A stretch of DNA of 64,000 nt from Maricaulis parjimensis (GCF_016817355.1 NZ_JADOTT010000005.1:186001-250000), one strand, 5' to 3'; positions 16,556-25,183 are shown, numbered from the stretch's first letter. Notes: a model not told the origin generated them from the letters alone. A program made the numbers and translations.

Positions 16556-18307
16556 ATGACTTATCGCGCACCCGTGGATGAAATGCGCTTCACGCTGGAA
16601 GAAGTGGCGGCCGTGGAAGGCCTGAAAGCCACTGGCGCCTTCGCTGATTTCTCCGCCGATCTGACAGCGGCCATTCTCGATGAGGCGGCCAAGCTGGCCG
16701 AGAATGTCCTCGCCCCGCTCAACCGGGTGGGTGATGCCGAGCACTGCAAGCTGGAGGGCGATGTCGTCACCACGCCGACCGGGTTCAAGGACGCCTATGC
16801 CCAATTCGTCGAGGGCGGCTGGCAGGGGCTGCAATTCCCGGCCGAGCTGGGCGGAATGGGTCTGCCGCGGGCGCTGGGCGTGGCCGTTCTGGAAATGATC
16901 CAGGGCGCCAATTTGGCCTTCGGTCTGGGCCCGATGCTGACCTATGGCGGCATCGAGGCGCTGATCGAGCACGGTTCCGATGAGCAGAAGGCGATGTATC
17001 TCTCCAAACTGCTGACGGGTGAGTGGTCGGCCACGATGAATCTCACCGAACCGTCGGCCGGGTCCGATGTCGGGGCCCTGCGCTCCAAGGCGGAACCCAA
17101 TGGCGATGGCAGCTGGGCCGTGTCGGGCCAGAAGATTTTCATCACCTGGGGTGAGCATGACTGCGCCGAGAACATCATCCATCTGGTGCTGGCCCGCACG
17201 CCGGGTTCGCCGGAAGGGACGAAGGGGATCTCGCTCTTCCTGGTGCCGAAAATCCTGCCGGACGGGACGCGCAATGACCTGCGCGCAATCGGGGTGGAGC
17301 ACAAGCTGGGCATCCATGGCTCGCCGACCTGCACGATGGAATATACCGGCGCGAAGGGCTGGCTGATCGGCGAAGAGAATGCCGGCATGCGCTGCATGTT
17401 CACGATGATGAATTCGGCGCGCCTGAATGTCGGTGTCCAGGGTGTCGGCATTGCTGAGCGCGCCTATCAGCAGGCGCTGGACTATGCCCGCGAGCGCAAG
17501 CAGGGCAAGGCCATCGGGGCTGACGGCCCGGCCCCGCACGCGATCATCCATCATCCCGACATCAAGCGGACCCTGGCCGGCATGCGCGCCAAGATCGCCG
17601 CGTCACGCGCGATCTGCATTTCCTGCGCCGTCGCCGCGGACCTGGCCCATTATTCCGAGGATGCCGACGAAAAGGCCGCTTTCAAGCGCCGTGAGGATTT
17701 GCTCACCCCGATCGCCAAGGCCTGGTCCACCGATATCGGTGTCGAGGTCGCTTCGGCCGGCATCCAGGTACATGGCGGGATGGGCTATGTCGAGGAAACC
17801 GGTGCGGCCCAGCATTTCCGCGATGCCCGCATCACGCCGATCTATGAGGGCACGAATGCGATCCAGGCGATCGATCTGGTCGGCCGCAAGCTGAGCATGG
17901 ATGGCGGCGCGGCCTTTGACGAGCTGTTCGATGATATCGAGCAGACGATTGAGGCCTGTGACACCTCATCCCATCCGGACCTGCCGCCGCTGGGTGAGCG
18001 ACTGCGCGACAGTCTGGAATCCATGCGCGAAGCCGTGGACTGGCTCAAAGAGGCGGACATGGAAGACCGGCTGGCCGGTGCCACGCCTTTCCAAACGCTG
18101 GCTGGCGAGACTGTGGGCGGATGGCTGCTCTGCGTGGGCGCGGTCGCCGCACGGCGCCGTCAAAAGGAAGAGATCGGCGATCCGGCCTTTGCGGCGGAAC
18201 GCATTGCGCTGGCGAATTTCTACGCGGAATCGGTGATGACGCTGGCGCCCTCGCGCGTTGATGACATCACGATGGGCGCCGAGATGATCGCCGATGTGGG
18301 CTTCTGA
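16556..18307 (+). CDS. Acyl-CoA dehydrogenase, long (DmdC-like) type
   Basis: This 583-residue flavoenzyme oxidises an acyl-CoA to its enoyl-CoA. The start at 16556 follows a good CGGAGGT. The usual three acyl-CoA-dehydrogenase domains are clear (AGSDVGALRSKA and KIFITWGEHD around the FAD site; GIQVHGGMGYVEETGAAQHFRDARITPIYEG with the catalytic-type Glu in YEGTNAIQ). After them lies an extra C-terminal helical domain of about 120 residues found in the 590-residue subfamily. That subfamily includes 3-methylmercaptopropionyl-CoA dehydrogenase (DmdC), but it also handles other substrates, so specificity stays open. Cytoplasmic. Confidence 0.92.
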   Translation: MTYRAPVDEMRFTLEEVAAVEGLKATGAFADFSADLTAAILDEAAKLAENVLAPLNRVGDAEHCKLEGDVVTTPTGFKDAYAQFVEGGWQGLQFPAELGGMGLPRALGVAVLEMIQGANLAFGLGPMLTYGGIEALIEHGSDEQKAMYLSKLLTGEWSATMNLTEPSAGSDVGALRSKAEPNGDGSWAVSGQKIFITWGEHDCAENIIHLVLARTPGSPEGTKGISLFLVPKILPDGTRNDLRAIGVEHKLGIHGSPTCTMEYTGAKGWLIGEENAGMRCMFTMMNSARLNVGVQGVGIAERAYQQALDYARERKQGKAIGADGPAPHAIIHHPDIKRTLAGMRAKIAASRAICISCAVAADLAHYSEDADEKAAFKRREDLLTPIAKAWSTDIGVEVASAGIQVHGGMGYVEETGAAQHFRDARITPIYEGTNAIQAIDLVGRKLSMDGGAAFDELFDDIEQTIEACDTSSHPDLPPLGERLRDSLESMREAVDWLKEADMEDRLAGATPFQTLAGETVGGWLLCVGAVAARRRQKEEIGDPAFAAERIALANFYAESVMTLAPSRVDDITMGAEMIADVGF

Positions 18308-18320
18308 TCCGCGTTAGCGA

Positions 18321-18704
18321 TCAGACCCACATGCCGTGCGGATCCGGCTGGCCACGTCCGTCGACGAGGCGGACCAGCCCCATGACCGAGCGGACCGCCA
18401 TCCAGATCCAGACCAGGGCCAGGCCGAGCAGGCCGATCGGCGACAGCACGACCGAGAAAATCATCACCGTACAGGCGACGACCGCGACCAGGGCCGCCCA
18501 GAAACTCTTGATCTGGTAGGTGTAGTGGGATTGCAGCCAATTGGGCGCCGCATCGCGGCGGGCATAGGCGATGACCACGGCGATCAGGCTGGACACGCCG
18601 ATGATATTGCCGACCAGGAAGAGTACATAGTTCAGGCCGGTCAGCCATTTGTCGTCGCGGTCCGCAGCCGGGGCGCGGTTGGGTTCATAGATCGTATCAC
18701 TCAT
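18321..18704 (-). CDS. DUF4870/Tic20-like small membrane protein
   Basis: This is a 127-residue protein with three predicted membrane helices (around residues 25-47, 66-88 and 90-110). It has the family pattern: an N-terminal helix, then an AYARRDAAPNWLQSHYTYQIKSFWAAL loop and helix, then a C-terminal helical pair. Two adjacent ATG codons (18707 and 18704) are possible starts; AAGGG lies eight bases before the second. The function is unknown. It is convergent with the acyl-CoA dehydrogenase gene (13 bases apart) and divergent from the lepB operon. Confidence 0.8.
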   Translation of the reverse strand: MSDTIYEPNRAPAADRDDKWLTGLNYVLFLVGNIIGVSSLIAVVIAYARRDAAPNWLQSHYTYQIKSFWAALVAVVACTVMIFSVVLSPIGLLGLALVWIWMAVRSVMGLVRLVDGRGQPDPHGMWV

Positions 18705-18907
18705 CATGCTGGCCCTTATGATCCGCGATGATGGCGAAATGGGGACCAAAGAATGGGGATTGCGCGCCCGTTTTTCCCCATTCCCGGCTGTGCGGCGAAC
18801 AGGCCACGCTTGTCTGAAAATGCTGTCATGATGCGGCCAGTGCCTTGGTTGCGTTCCCGTTTCGACGTATGCCGAACATGCGGCTTGCCGCTTTGAGGAG
18901 AGTTCGG

Positions 18908-19135
18908 ATGACAATGGCGCGCCTGTCGGATGTTCTGGGCCCGGTCTTTTTGCTGCTGGGACTGGCCGGTTATGCCGTTCTGGTCGCACTGGGCTGGTTC
19001 GCGGACTGGTATCTGACCTATCCGGCGACCTATGTCTGGGCCTGGCCCCTGCTTCTGTCGGGTTTCGGGCTGGCCATCATGTATCTGCGGGCGCCCGCGC
19101 ATCGCGTGCGCATTGCAGAGGGGGAGGAAGAATGA
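18908..19135 (+). CDS. Small two-helix membrane protein
   Basis: This encodes 75 residues. GAGGAG sits eight bases before the ATG at 18908. Two predicted membrane helices (VFLLLGLAGYAVLVALGWF and YVWAWPLLLSGFGLAIMYL) are joined by a short loop, and the tail is charged. No family is recognised. It starts an operon: its stop overlaps the YbjQ start (ATGA), which in turn overlaps lepB (ATGA). This strict coupling suggests it is made in step with signal peptidase, perhaps as a membrane partner, though that is inference. Confidence 0.75.
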   Translation: MTMARLSDVLGPVFLLLGLAGYAVLVALGWFADWYLTYPATYVWAWPLLLSGFGLAIMYLRAPAHRVRIAEGEEE

Positions 19136-19452
19136 GCCTGATCGTTTCCATGGCGGACACCATTCCGGGCCGCGAGATCGACCATATTGTGGGCATTGCC
19201 CGCGGCAATGTCGTGCGGGCCCGCTTTTTCGGACGTGATTTCATCGCCGGCCTGCGCAATCTGGTCGGTGGCGAAGTCCCGGAATATACAGACCTGCTCG
19301 CCGAATCCCGCGAAACCGCCCTCGACCGCATGTGCAAGCATGCCGAAGAACTGGGCGCTGACGCCATCGTTACGGTGCGCCTGTCGACCTCCTCCGTCAT
19401 GGAAGGGGCCGCGGAAATCCTGGCCTATGGAACGGCGGTGAAGCTGAAATGA
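19132..19452 (+). CDS. YbjQ-family heavy-metal-binding-domain protein
   Basis: This is a 106-residue protein of the YbjQ (DUF74) family, which forms pentameric beta-barrel-like rings. The VSMADTIPGREIDHIVGIARGNVVRARFFGRD opening, the central RNLVGGEVPEYTDLL and the AEELGADAIVTVRL segment are typical. The function of the family is not settled; metal binding has been suggested from the fold. It is coupled to both neighbours by ATGA overlaps, sitting between a small membrane protein and lepB. Confidence 0.92.
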   Translation: MSLIVSMADTIPGREIDHIVGIARGNVVRARFFGRDFIAGLRNLVGGEVPEYTDLLAESRETALDRMCKHAEELGADAIVTVRLSTSSVMEGAAEILAYGTAVKLK

Positions 19453-20213
19453 ATCCCCTGATGAAACGTCTGGCTGGCCGTGCTGCCGGTGAAATCATCG
19501 AGACTGCCCGTTTTCTTGGCGGTGTCGCGGCTGTCTGGCTGGGTCTGGTGACCTTCGGCTTTGCGGCGTTTCACATTCCTTCCGAAAGCATGCAGCCCTC
19601 TTTGGAAGTGGGCGACCGCGTGGCCGTGTCCAAATGGGCCTATGGCTATTCGGTGCATTCCCTGCCGCTGGGGATTGGCTACATCCTGCCGGAGAGCTGG
19701 AATGGGCGTCTGGCCTGGCACAGCCCGCAGCGCGGTGACGTCGTCGTCTTCCGCGATGAGCGCCAGTCCCCGCCGCGCAATCTGATCAAGCGCGTCATCG
19801 GTGTGGCCGGTGATGTCGTGGAAGTGCGCGAGGGCCGTCTCTACCTCAATGGTGAAGCCGTGGTGCGCGAGTTCGACGAGATCCGCACCTATCGCGAACA
19901 CCCGTCGGGCCTGCCGGTGACGGTGACCCATTACACGGAAGTCCTGCCCGGCGGTCGCGAGCATCCGATCTATGAGCAGCGCGACAATGCCCCGCTGGAT
20001 GATTACGGCCCGGTGACCGTGCGTCCCGGCACCGTCTTCGTGATGGGTGACAACCGTGATGCCTCCCGCGACAGCCGCGCGCCGGAAGGTCCCGGCCTGG
20101 TGCCGCTGGAGAATGTCGTCGGCCGTGCCGAGACCGTGCTCTTCACCTTCGAGCGCTGCCGCCGTGAAGAGGGCATGTATTGTCCGCGCGGCCGGGTCTG
20201 GCAGGGTCTGTAG
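19449..20213 (+). CDS. lepB: Signal peptidase I
   Basis: This 254-residue membrane serine protease cleaves signal peptides from exported proteins. One membrane helix (about residues 24-42) precedes the catalytic Ser47 in PSESMQPSL. The general base is Lys114 in LIKRVIGVAGD. The box GDNRDASRDSR lies near residues 200-210. The protein continues to a Cys-containing end (ERCRREEGMYCPRGR), so a disulfide in the periplasmic domain is possible. This is probably the housekeeping enzyme, although it is not next to rnc or era here. It is the last gene of the small operon that begins at 18908. Confidence 0.95.
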   Translation: MNPLMKRLAGRAAGEIIETARFLGGVAAVWLGLVTFGFAAFHIPSESMQPSLEVGDRVAVSKWAYGYSVHSLPLGIGYILPESWNGRLAWHSPQRGDVVVFRDERQSPPRNLIKRVIGVAGDVVEVREGRLYLNGEAVVREFDEIRTYREHPSGLPVTVTHYTEVLPGGREHPIYEQRDNAPLDDYGPVTVRPGTVFVMGDNRDASRDSRAPEGPGLVPLENVVGRAETVLFTFERCRREEGMYCPRGRVWQGL

Positions 20214-20225
20214 GACCGGACTAGT

Positions 20226-20252
20226 CTCTCCCCAACACTCAAACGGGGAGAG
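20226..20252 (+). promoter_or_regulatory. Hairpin covering the ribosome-binding site of the HSDL2-like gene
   Basis: CTCTCCCC (20226-20233) and GGGGAGAG (20245-20252) are exact complements with an 11-base loop. The right arm is the ribosome-binding sequence, five bases before the ATG at 20258. If transcribed as part of a leader it would hide the site. It could also serve as the end hairpin of lepB, but no T run follows. Confidence 0.5.
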
Positions 20253-20257
20253 CGGTC

Positions 20258-21130
20258 ATGAGTCTCAAGGGCAAAACGATTTTCATCACGGGTGCCAGCC
20301 GCGGGATCGGTCTGGCGATCGGTCAGCGTTGCGCGCGCGACGGGGCCAATATCGTCATCGCTGCCAAGTCGGACCAGCCGGATCCGCGCCTGGAAGGCAC
20401 GATCCATACGGCGGCTGAAAGCATTGAGGCGGCCGGTGGCCAGGCGCTTGCGGTGAAGTGCGACATCCGCGACGAAGCCGCTGTGGAAGCCGCAGTCGAG
20501 GCGGCGGTGGACCGGTTCGGTGGCATTGATGCCGTGATCAACAACGCCTCCGCCATCTTTCCGCGCGGGACGGCCGATGTGCCCATGAAACGCTATGACC
20601 TGATGCACCAGGTCAATGGACGCGGCACCTTCCTGACGACGCAGAAATGCCTGCCCCACCTGATGAAGGCGGAAAATCCGCACATCATTGCCCTGGCGCC
20701 GCCGCTGGACATGCGCGGGATGTGGTTCGGTCCGCACGTCGCCTACACCTCGGCCAAATACCAAATGAGCCTGTGCATTCTGGGCTGGGGTGAGGAGTTC
20801 AAGGGCAAGATTGCCGCCAATGCGATCTGGCCGCGCACGGCCGTCGCGACCGCCGCCATCTCCAATGTCCTGGCCAATGAAGAGGCGATGAAGAATTGCC
20901 GCAAGCCGGAGATTCTCGCGGACACGGCCTACAAGGTGCTCAACAAGCCGGCCGCGGAATTCACCGGCAATTTCCTGATCGATGACAGCTTCCTCTGGGA
21001 GGAGGGCGAGCGGGATCTGGACCAGTATTCCTACGACCCGTCCGTGGAACTCCTGCCTGATTTCTTCGTGCCGGAAGAGCCGCCCGCCCCGCCGGGCGTG
21101 AAGATCATGAATGTCTCACTGGGGCATTAG
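20258..21130 (+). CDS. SDR family oxidoreductase, HSDL2-like
   Basis: This is a 290-residue short-chain dehydrogenase of the group related to hydroxysteroid dehydrogenase-like protein 2. It shows TGASRGIGLAIG (about 11-22), INNASAIF, and the Tyr-x3-Lys pair in AYTSAKYQMS. The LAPPLDMRGMWFGPHVAYTSAKY and NAIWPRTAVATAAI segments are typical of HSDL2, which keeps IWPRT where other SDRs have PG. The usual C-terminal sterol-carrier domain of the human protein is absent, as in many bacterial members. The substrate is unknown; fatty-acyl or sterol-like compounds are the usual guess. The ribosome-binding site lies in a hairpin. Confidence 0.88.
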   Translation: MSLKGKTIFITGASRGIGLAIGQRCARDGANIVIAAKSDQPDPRLEGTIHTAAESIEAAGGQALAVKCDIRDEAAVEAAVEAAVDRFGGIDAVINNASAIFPRGTADVPMKRYDLMHQVNGRGTFLTTQKCLPHLMKAENPHIIALAPPLDMRGMWFGPHVAYTSAKYQMSLCILGWGEEFKGKIAANAIWPRTAVATAAISNVLANEEAMKNCRKPEILADTAYKVLNKPAAEFTGNFLIDDSFLWEEGERDLDQYSYDPSVELLPDFFVPEEPPAPPGVKIMNVSLGH

Positions 21131-21234
21131 CGCCACACCCGCGCCCTTCGAACAGGGGGTGTGATCTGGATCACGCCGTGAATGGGATTCACCCCTAATT
21201 TCCCCCCGAAAGCTAGAAGTGGCAGGGGTGGACA

Positions 21235-21342
21235 ATGAAGACGCGCTCAGGTTCGGGATGGTTCAGTGTGGTGGTGATTGCAGGTCTGGCCGTGGCCTTT
21301 GCCGTGGCGTGGGTGCGCGCGGGCTCGCCCTATAATTTCTGA
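21235..21342 (+). CDS. Predicted 35-residue single-helix membrane protein
   Basis: This short frame encodes a basic N-terminus (MKTRSGSG), one membrane helix (WFSVVVIAGLAVAFAVAWV) and a short tail (RAGSPYNF). GGCAGGGG lies ahead of the ATG. The layout matches small inner-membrane proteins of other alphaproteobacteria, but I cannot name a family. It lies alone between the HSDL2-like gene and the SET-domain gene. Confidence 0.5.
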   Translation: MKTRSGSGWFSVVVIAGLAVAFAVAWVRAGSPYNF

Positions 21343-21483
21343 CCGGCCGGGCGCGTTTAGAATCCCGCTTGTATTTCCCCCAAATTCGCCAATATGGGCG
21401 CTGGAGCGTCGCACTCTGCGGCCGGGACAACCGCCGCGTGATCCTCGCCGTCCGTCGACGCGGCCGGCTGGAGTGTCCGGCCC

Positions 21484-21894
21484 ATGTTCCTGGTCGAAAC
21501 CTATCTCTCACCCAGCCCGCTGGAAGGCTTGGGCGTGTATGCCGCGCAATTCATTCCCAAGGGCCAATTGCTCTGGGTTTTGGACCGTGATGTCGACATT
21601 CTCCTGTCGCCGGCCCAGATCGCGGAACGGCCCGATGTCTACAAGGGCTTCATCCGGCGCTATGCCTATTTCGACCGCACGCTGGGCGCCTATCTCCTGG
21701 ATGGCGACCATGCTCGTTTCCTCAATCACGCCGATGATCCCAATCTGGACTTCTCGGCCGTGGATGGCAGTGGCTGCGCGGCGCGCGATATCCAGGCGGA
21801 CGAGGAAATCCTCTGCGACTACAGACAGTTCATGGAGGATGTCGTCCTGCTCCCGGCGCGCTCGAACGCGTTCGGGGTCCAGCTTCCGGCCTGA
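21484..21894 (+). CDS. SET domain-containing protein
   Basis: This 136-residue protein is a bare SET domain, the fold of protein lysine methyltransferases. Visible motifs are GLGVYAAQFIPKGQLLW at the start (GxG, SAM-binding side), RFLNHADDPNLDF (the NH motif of the pseudoknot) and ADEEILCDYRQF (the catalytic Tyr region). No DNA-binding or targeting domain is attached. Its protein substrate is unknown; bacterial SET proteins methylate ribosomal or nucleoid proteins in some cases. A histone-deacetylase-family gene follows 54 bases downstream on the same strand. There is no good ribosome-binding site before the ATG at 21484. Confidence 0.88.
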   Translation: MFLVETYLSPSPLEGLGVYAAQFIPKGQLLWVLDRDVDILLSPAQIAERPDVYKGFIRRYAYFDRTLGAYLLDGDHARFLNHADDPNLDFSAVDGSGCAARDIQADEEILCDYRQFMEDVVLLPARSNAFGVQLPA

Positions 21895-21948
21895 ATCACG
21901 CTGTTTTGGGGCTGGGCAAGCCGGCCGGATTTCGGGACAATCGCCGTC

Positions 21949-22881
21949 ATGAAAACCGGTATTGTCGACAGCCCCGCCAGCCTTGAACACCGCCTGCCCG
22001 ACGGGCATCCCGAACATGCCGGCCGCTACAGCGCCGTGCGTGAAGCGCTGGAAACCGTGCCGGTCAGTGAATGGCTGACGGCCGAACAGGCGCCGGTCGA
22101 GGCGCTCGCCCGCTTCCATACGGTGGAACATGTGGATCGCGTCCTCTCGGCCTGCGCTGAAGCGGGCGAGGGGGAGTGGGTGGCGCTGGATGCCGACACG
22201 CTGGTCTGCGGGCTTTCGGCCCGGGCTGCGCTGAGTGGTGTCGGCGGTGCGCTGATGGCGGTGGACCGGACCGTGGAAGACGGGGAGGGGGCCTGGTTCG
22301 TCCTGGCCCGCCCGCCGGGTCACCATGCCGAGCCCGATCGCGCCATGGGCTTCTGCCTGTTCAACCAGATTGCGCTGGCTGCAAAGCATGCACTGGACGT
22401 GCACGGCCTGCCTTCGGTCACCATTGTCGATATCGATGTGCATCACGGCAATGGCACGCAATGCCTCGCCGAGACGGATGAGCGTGTCACCTTCATCTCC
22501 CTGCACCAGGCGCCGCTCTATCCGGGAACCGGCAATGCCGGGGAAACCGGTCTCAACGGCAATATCGTCAATATCCCGCTTCCTGAAGGGACAGGCAGTG
22601 CCGACTGGCGCCGGGCCTTCGAGGCCGAAGCCTTGCCGGCCCTTCGCCGCGCCAAGCCGGCCCTGGTCCTGGTGTCGGCCGGATTTGATGCCCATCGCAA
22701 TGATCCGCTGGCCGGTTTTGCCCTGGATGAGAATGATTATGCCTGGGTCGCCGGACAACTGGCTGGCATTGCCCGGGAATTTGCGTTTTCCCGTCTTGTC
22801 TCCGTGCTGGAGGGCGGATACGACTGCCCGGCTCTGGCGCGCTCGGCCTGCGCCTTCGTGCAGGCCCTTGGCGAGGCCTGA
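21949..22881 (+). CDS. Histone deacetylase family protein (class II-like deacetylase)
   Basis: This 310-residue zinc deacetylase of the arginase/HDAC fold removes acetyl groups from protein lysines or from acetylpolyamines. The active-site His pair is His125-His126 in PPGHHAE. The zinc ligands are Asp163 and His165 in DIDVHHGNGT, with a third Asp in SAGFDAHRNDPL. The LEGGYD motif near the end is also present. Class II-like bacterial members of this length include acetylpolyamine amidohydrolases, so the substrate is open. It lies directly downstream of a SET-domain gene, giving a methylation/deacetylation gene pair. Confidence 0.92.
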   Translation: MKTGIVDSPASLEHRLPDGHPEHAGRYSAVREALETVPVSEWLTAEQAPVEALARFHTVEHVDRVLSACAEAGEGEWVALDADTLVCGLSARAALSGVGGALMAVDRTVEDGEGAWFVLARPPGHHAEPDRAMGFCLFNQIALAAKHALDVHGLPSVTIVDIDVHHGNGTQCLAETDERVTFISLHQAPLYPGTGNAGETGLNGNIVNIPLPEGTGSADWRRAFEAEALPALRRAKPALVLVSAGFDAHRNDPLAGFALDENDYAWVAGQLAGIAREFAFSRLVSVLEGGYDCPALARSACAFVQALGEA

Positions 22882-22960
22882 CTTGTGACAGGATTGAATT
22901 GGCAGGCAGCGGCGGGGCGCGCCTTCCGGTCCCGATTGCCCCGACCGGCTTCCTGAGTGA

Positions 22961-23563
22961 ATGACAGCGTCCCTTCCCGATAAGCCCGATAGCGCTCCCG
23001 GCCGGATCATCATCGCCCGGCATGGCCGGCCTGATGCGAATCGCGAGGCCTGGCTGGACTGGCGGGGCTATGAGGATTGGTGGGACAATATCTATCAGCC
23101 GGCGAGCCTGGCTGAGGGGCAGACGGCGCCGGATGCGCTGAAGGAAGCCGCGGCAGCGTCGCACACTGTTTTCGCCTCAACGCTCCAGCGCGCCATCGAG
23201 ACCGCCCAGGCCGTGGCGCCGGGCCGGGAATTGGTGATCGACCCGATGTTCGTGGAGGCCGAACTGCCGCCACCGGCCCTGCCGGGCAAGTTCATGGCCA
23301 AGACCTGGGGCGTGTTTGCACGCTGTTCCTGGTGGATGGGGCATGCCCGCGGTCGCGAGAGCCGTCCGGAGGCGGAAGCCCGCGCCGAAGCTGCTGTTGT
23401 GCGCCTGATCGAGGCCGCTGCCGCCGGACCGGTTGTCCTGTGTGCCCATGGCTGGTTCAACCGCATGATGCGGCCGCATCTGCGCAGCCGGGACTGGGCC
23501 TGTGTGCTCGATGGCGGTGATACATACTGGTCCTGGCGCCAGTATGAATACCGGCCGGAATAA
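22961..23563 (+). CDS. Histidine phosphatase family protein
   Basis: This is a 200-residue member of the phosphoglycerate-mutase-like histidine phosphatases. The catalytic RHG motif sits in IIIARHGRPDANRE (His21). The second His lies in LCAHGWFNRMM, and the FASTLQRAIETAQ segment supplies the usual Arg. The substrate cannot be told. The middle (residues 100-130, FMAKTWGVFARCSWWMGHARG) is unusually rich in Trp and hydrophobic residues, perhaps for membrane contact or a lipid-like substrate. It precedes the isoprenoid block by about 100 bases on the same strand. Confidence 0.88.
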   Translation: MTASLPDKPDSAPGRIIIARHGRPDANREAWLDWRGYEDWWDNIYQPASLAEGQTAPDALKEAAAASHTVFASTLQRAIETAQAVAPGRELVIDPMFVEAELPPPALPGKFMAKTWGVFARCSWWMGHARGRESRPEAEARAEAAVVRLIEAAAAGPVVLCAHGWFNRMMRPHLRSRDWACVLDGGDTYWSWRQYEYRPE

Positions 23564-23668
23564 TCGCCAGACCCACCGCCTGACATATCGGCTGAATAAT
23601 CGGGTGCACCGGCCATTGCCGGGCCTGATCCCGCTTTCTATGCTGCCGGTCACACGAGGAGCCCCACC

Positions 23669-23917
23669 ATGTCCCAAACCCCCAATGCCGACATTGAGAG
23701 CCTGAGCTTCGAACAGGCCGCGGCCGAGCTTGAACGCATCGTGCAGCAGCTCGAATCCGGGGAAGTGGAGCTGGAGCGTTCCATCGAGATCTATGAGCGG
23801 GGCGCTGCCCTGCGGACCCATTGCGAGGCCAAGTTGAAAACGGCTGAGCTGAAGGTCGAGAAAATCGTGAAGGGTGAAGACGGTCAGCCGGCCACCGAAC
23901 CGGCCGGGCTGGACTGA
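23669..23917 (+). CDS. xseB: Exodeoxyribonuclease VII small subunit
   Basis: This 82-residue small subunit of exonuclease VII helps degrade single-stranded DNA together with XseA (not in this window). The [34 protein letters not shown] core is unmistakable (residues 9-42), followed by a charged helix. CACGAGGAGCCCCACC lies ahead of the ATG. As in many proteobacteria it is followed by the prenyl-synthase and dxs genes, here with csaA inserted between. Confidence 0.96.
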   Translation: MSQTPNADIESLSFEQAAAELERIVQQLESGEVELERSIEIYERGAALRTHCEAKLKTAELKVEKIVKGEDGQPATEPAGLD

Positions 23918-23920
23918 TCC

Positions 23921-24274
23921 ATGTCCGAAACACCCACGCCGCCGGCCAGTATCGAGGACTTCCTGAAACTGGACATCCGTGTGGGGACAGTCGTTCAGGC
24001 CGAACCCTTTCCCGAAGCCCGCAAGCCTGCGATCAAGCTGTGGGTGGATATGGGCGAGGATTTGGGTGTCAAAAAGAGTTCCGCCCAGATCACGGTGCAT
24101 TACACACCGGAACAGCTGGTCGGCCGCCAGGTCATGGCCGTGGTGAATTTCCCGCCACGCCAGATCGGGCCCGTCCGCTCTGAAATTCTCGTCCTCGGTG
24201 TCTCCGACGCTGAAGGCGCCATCATTCTCCTCGCACCCGATCAGGGTGCGCCCAACGGCTCACGGATGCATTAG
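23921..24274 (+). CDS. csaA: Tetrameric tRNA-binding/chaperone-like protein CsaA
   Basis: This 117-residue, one-domain OB-fold protein matches CsaA, which resembles the tRNA-binding domain of methionyl-tRNA synthetase beta subunits. It was first described as a secretion-related chaperone. The FLKLDIRVGTVVQAEPFPEARKPAIKL and VNFPPRQIGPVRSEILVLGV segments are typical. It begins three bases after the xseB stop and ends seven bases before ispA, so it has been placed inside the usual xseB-ispA-dxs operon. Its role in that setting is not obvious. Confidence 0.94.
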   Translation: MSETPTPPASIEDFLKLDIRVGTVVQAEPFPEARKPAIKLWVDMGEDLGVKKSSAQITVHYTPEQLVGRQVMAVVNFPPRQIGPVRSEILVLGVSDAEGAIILLAPDQGAPNGSRMH

Positions 24275-24281
24275 GCTCGCC

Positions 24282-25169
24282 ATGGATTCCTTTGAACAGC
24301 GTCTCAATGAAGCCGCCGACCGCGTGACCGTTGCCCTGGATGCGCTCCTGCCGCGCGCCGAGGGTCCGGAAGCCCATCTCAATTCCGCCATGCGCTATGC
24401 CGCGCTGGGGCCGGGCAAACGCCTGCGTCCCTTCCTGGCGGTTGAGGCCGGCAAGCTGGTCGGTGCGGATGATCGCGGTGTGCTGCGCGCCGGCTGCGCG
24501 CTGGAATGCATCCACGCCTATTCGCTGATCCATGATGATCTGCCCTGCATGGATGATGATGACATGCGGCGCGGCCGTCCGACCGTGCACAAGGCCTATG
24601 ACGAGGCCACGGCCGTGTTGGCCGGTGACGCGCTGCAATCGGTCGCCTTCGAGATCCTGGCGCATCCCGACACGCACCAGCGCGGCAGTGTCCGTGCCCG
24701 CCTGGTCGAGCGCCTGTCCCGCGCTTCCGGGCCCTATGGCATGGTCGGCGGGCAGATGATCGATATCCGCGCGGAGACCGAGCAGTTCGACATTTCCGTC
24801 GTCACGCGCATGCACCGGATGAAGACGGGTGCGCTGATCTCTTACGCCGTGGAGATGTGCACCATCCTGAAAGAGGTGGAGGATCATGTCCGCCGGGCGC
24901 TTGAAGGGTTTGCGCACGATCTCGGCTTGGCCTATCAGATCACCGACGACCTTCTGGACGCGACAGGCGACCAGTCAGAAATGGGCAAGGCAGCCGGCAA
25001 GGATGCCGGTCAAGGAAAAGCCACCTTTGTCACCATTCTGGGGGTCGAAGGCGCAAAAGAGCGTTCGAGGCATTTGGCCGCACAGGCCAAGGAACACCTT
25101 GATCCCTTCGGCGCACGGGCAGATGTATTGCGCGAGGCTGTCGACTTCGTCGTGGCGCGGCGCTCCTGA
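24282..25169 (+). CDS. ispA: Polyprenyl synthetase (farnesyl diphosphate synthase type)
   Basis: This 295-residue trans-prenyltransferase makes farnesyl or geranylgeranyl diphosphate from IPP and DMAPP. The first Asp-rich motif [10 protein letters not shown] (Asp85, Asp86, Asp91) is the DDx4D form of bacterial FPP synthases, and the second, DDLLD, lies near residue 222. GPGKRLRP and QMIDI complete the pattern. The ATG at 24282 is chosen because it opens the family alignment; an upstream frame is an extension only. It is followed 14 bases on by dxs, so the first enzyme of the MEP pathway and a chain-elongating enzyme are co-expressed. Confidence 0.95.
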   Translation: MDSFEQRLNEAADRVTVALDALLPRAEGPEAHLNSAMRYAALGPGKRLRPFLAVEAGKLVGADDRGVLRAGCALECIHAYSLIHDDLPCMDDDDMRRGRPTVHKAYDEATAVLAGDALQSVAFEILAHPDTHQRGSVRARLVERLSRASGPYGMVGGQMIDIRAETEQFDISVVTRMHRMKTGALISYAVEMCTILKEVEDHVRRALEGFAHDLGLAYQITDDLLDATGDQSEMGKAAGKDAGQGKATFVTILGVEGAKERSRHLAAQAKEHLDPFGARADVLREAVDFVVARRS

Positions 25170-25183
25170 GAGGCGGGAACCGA

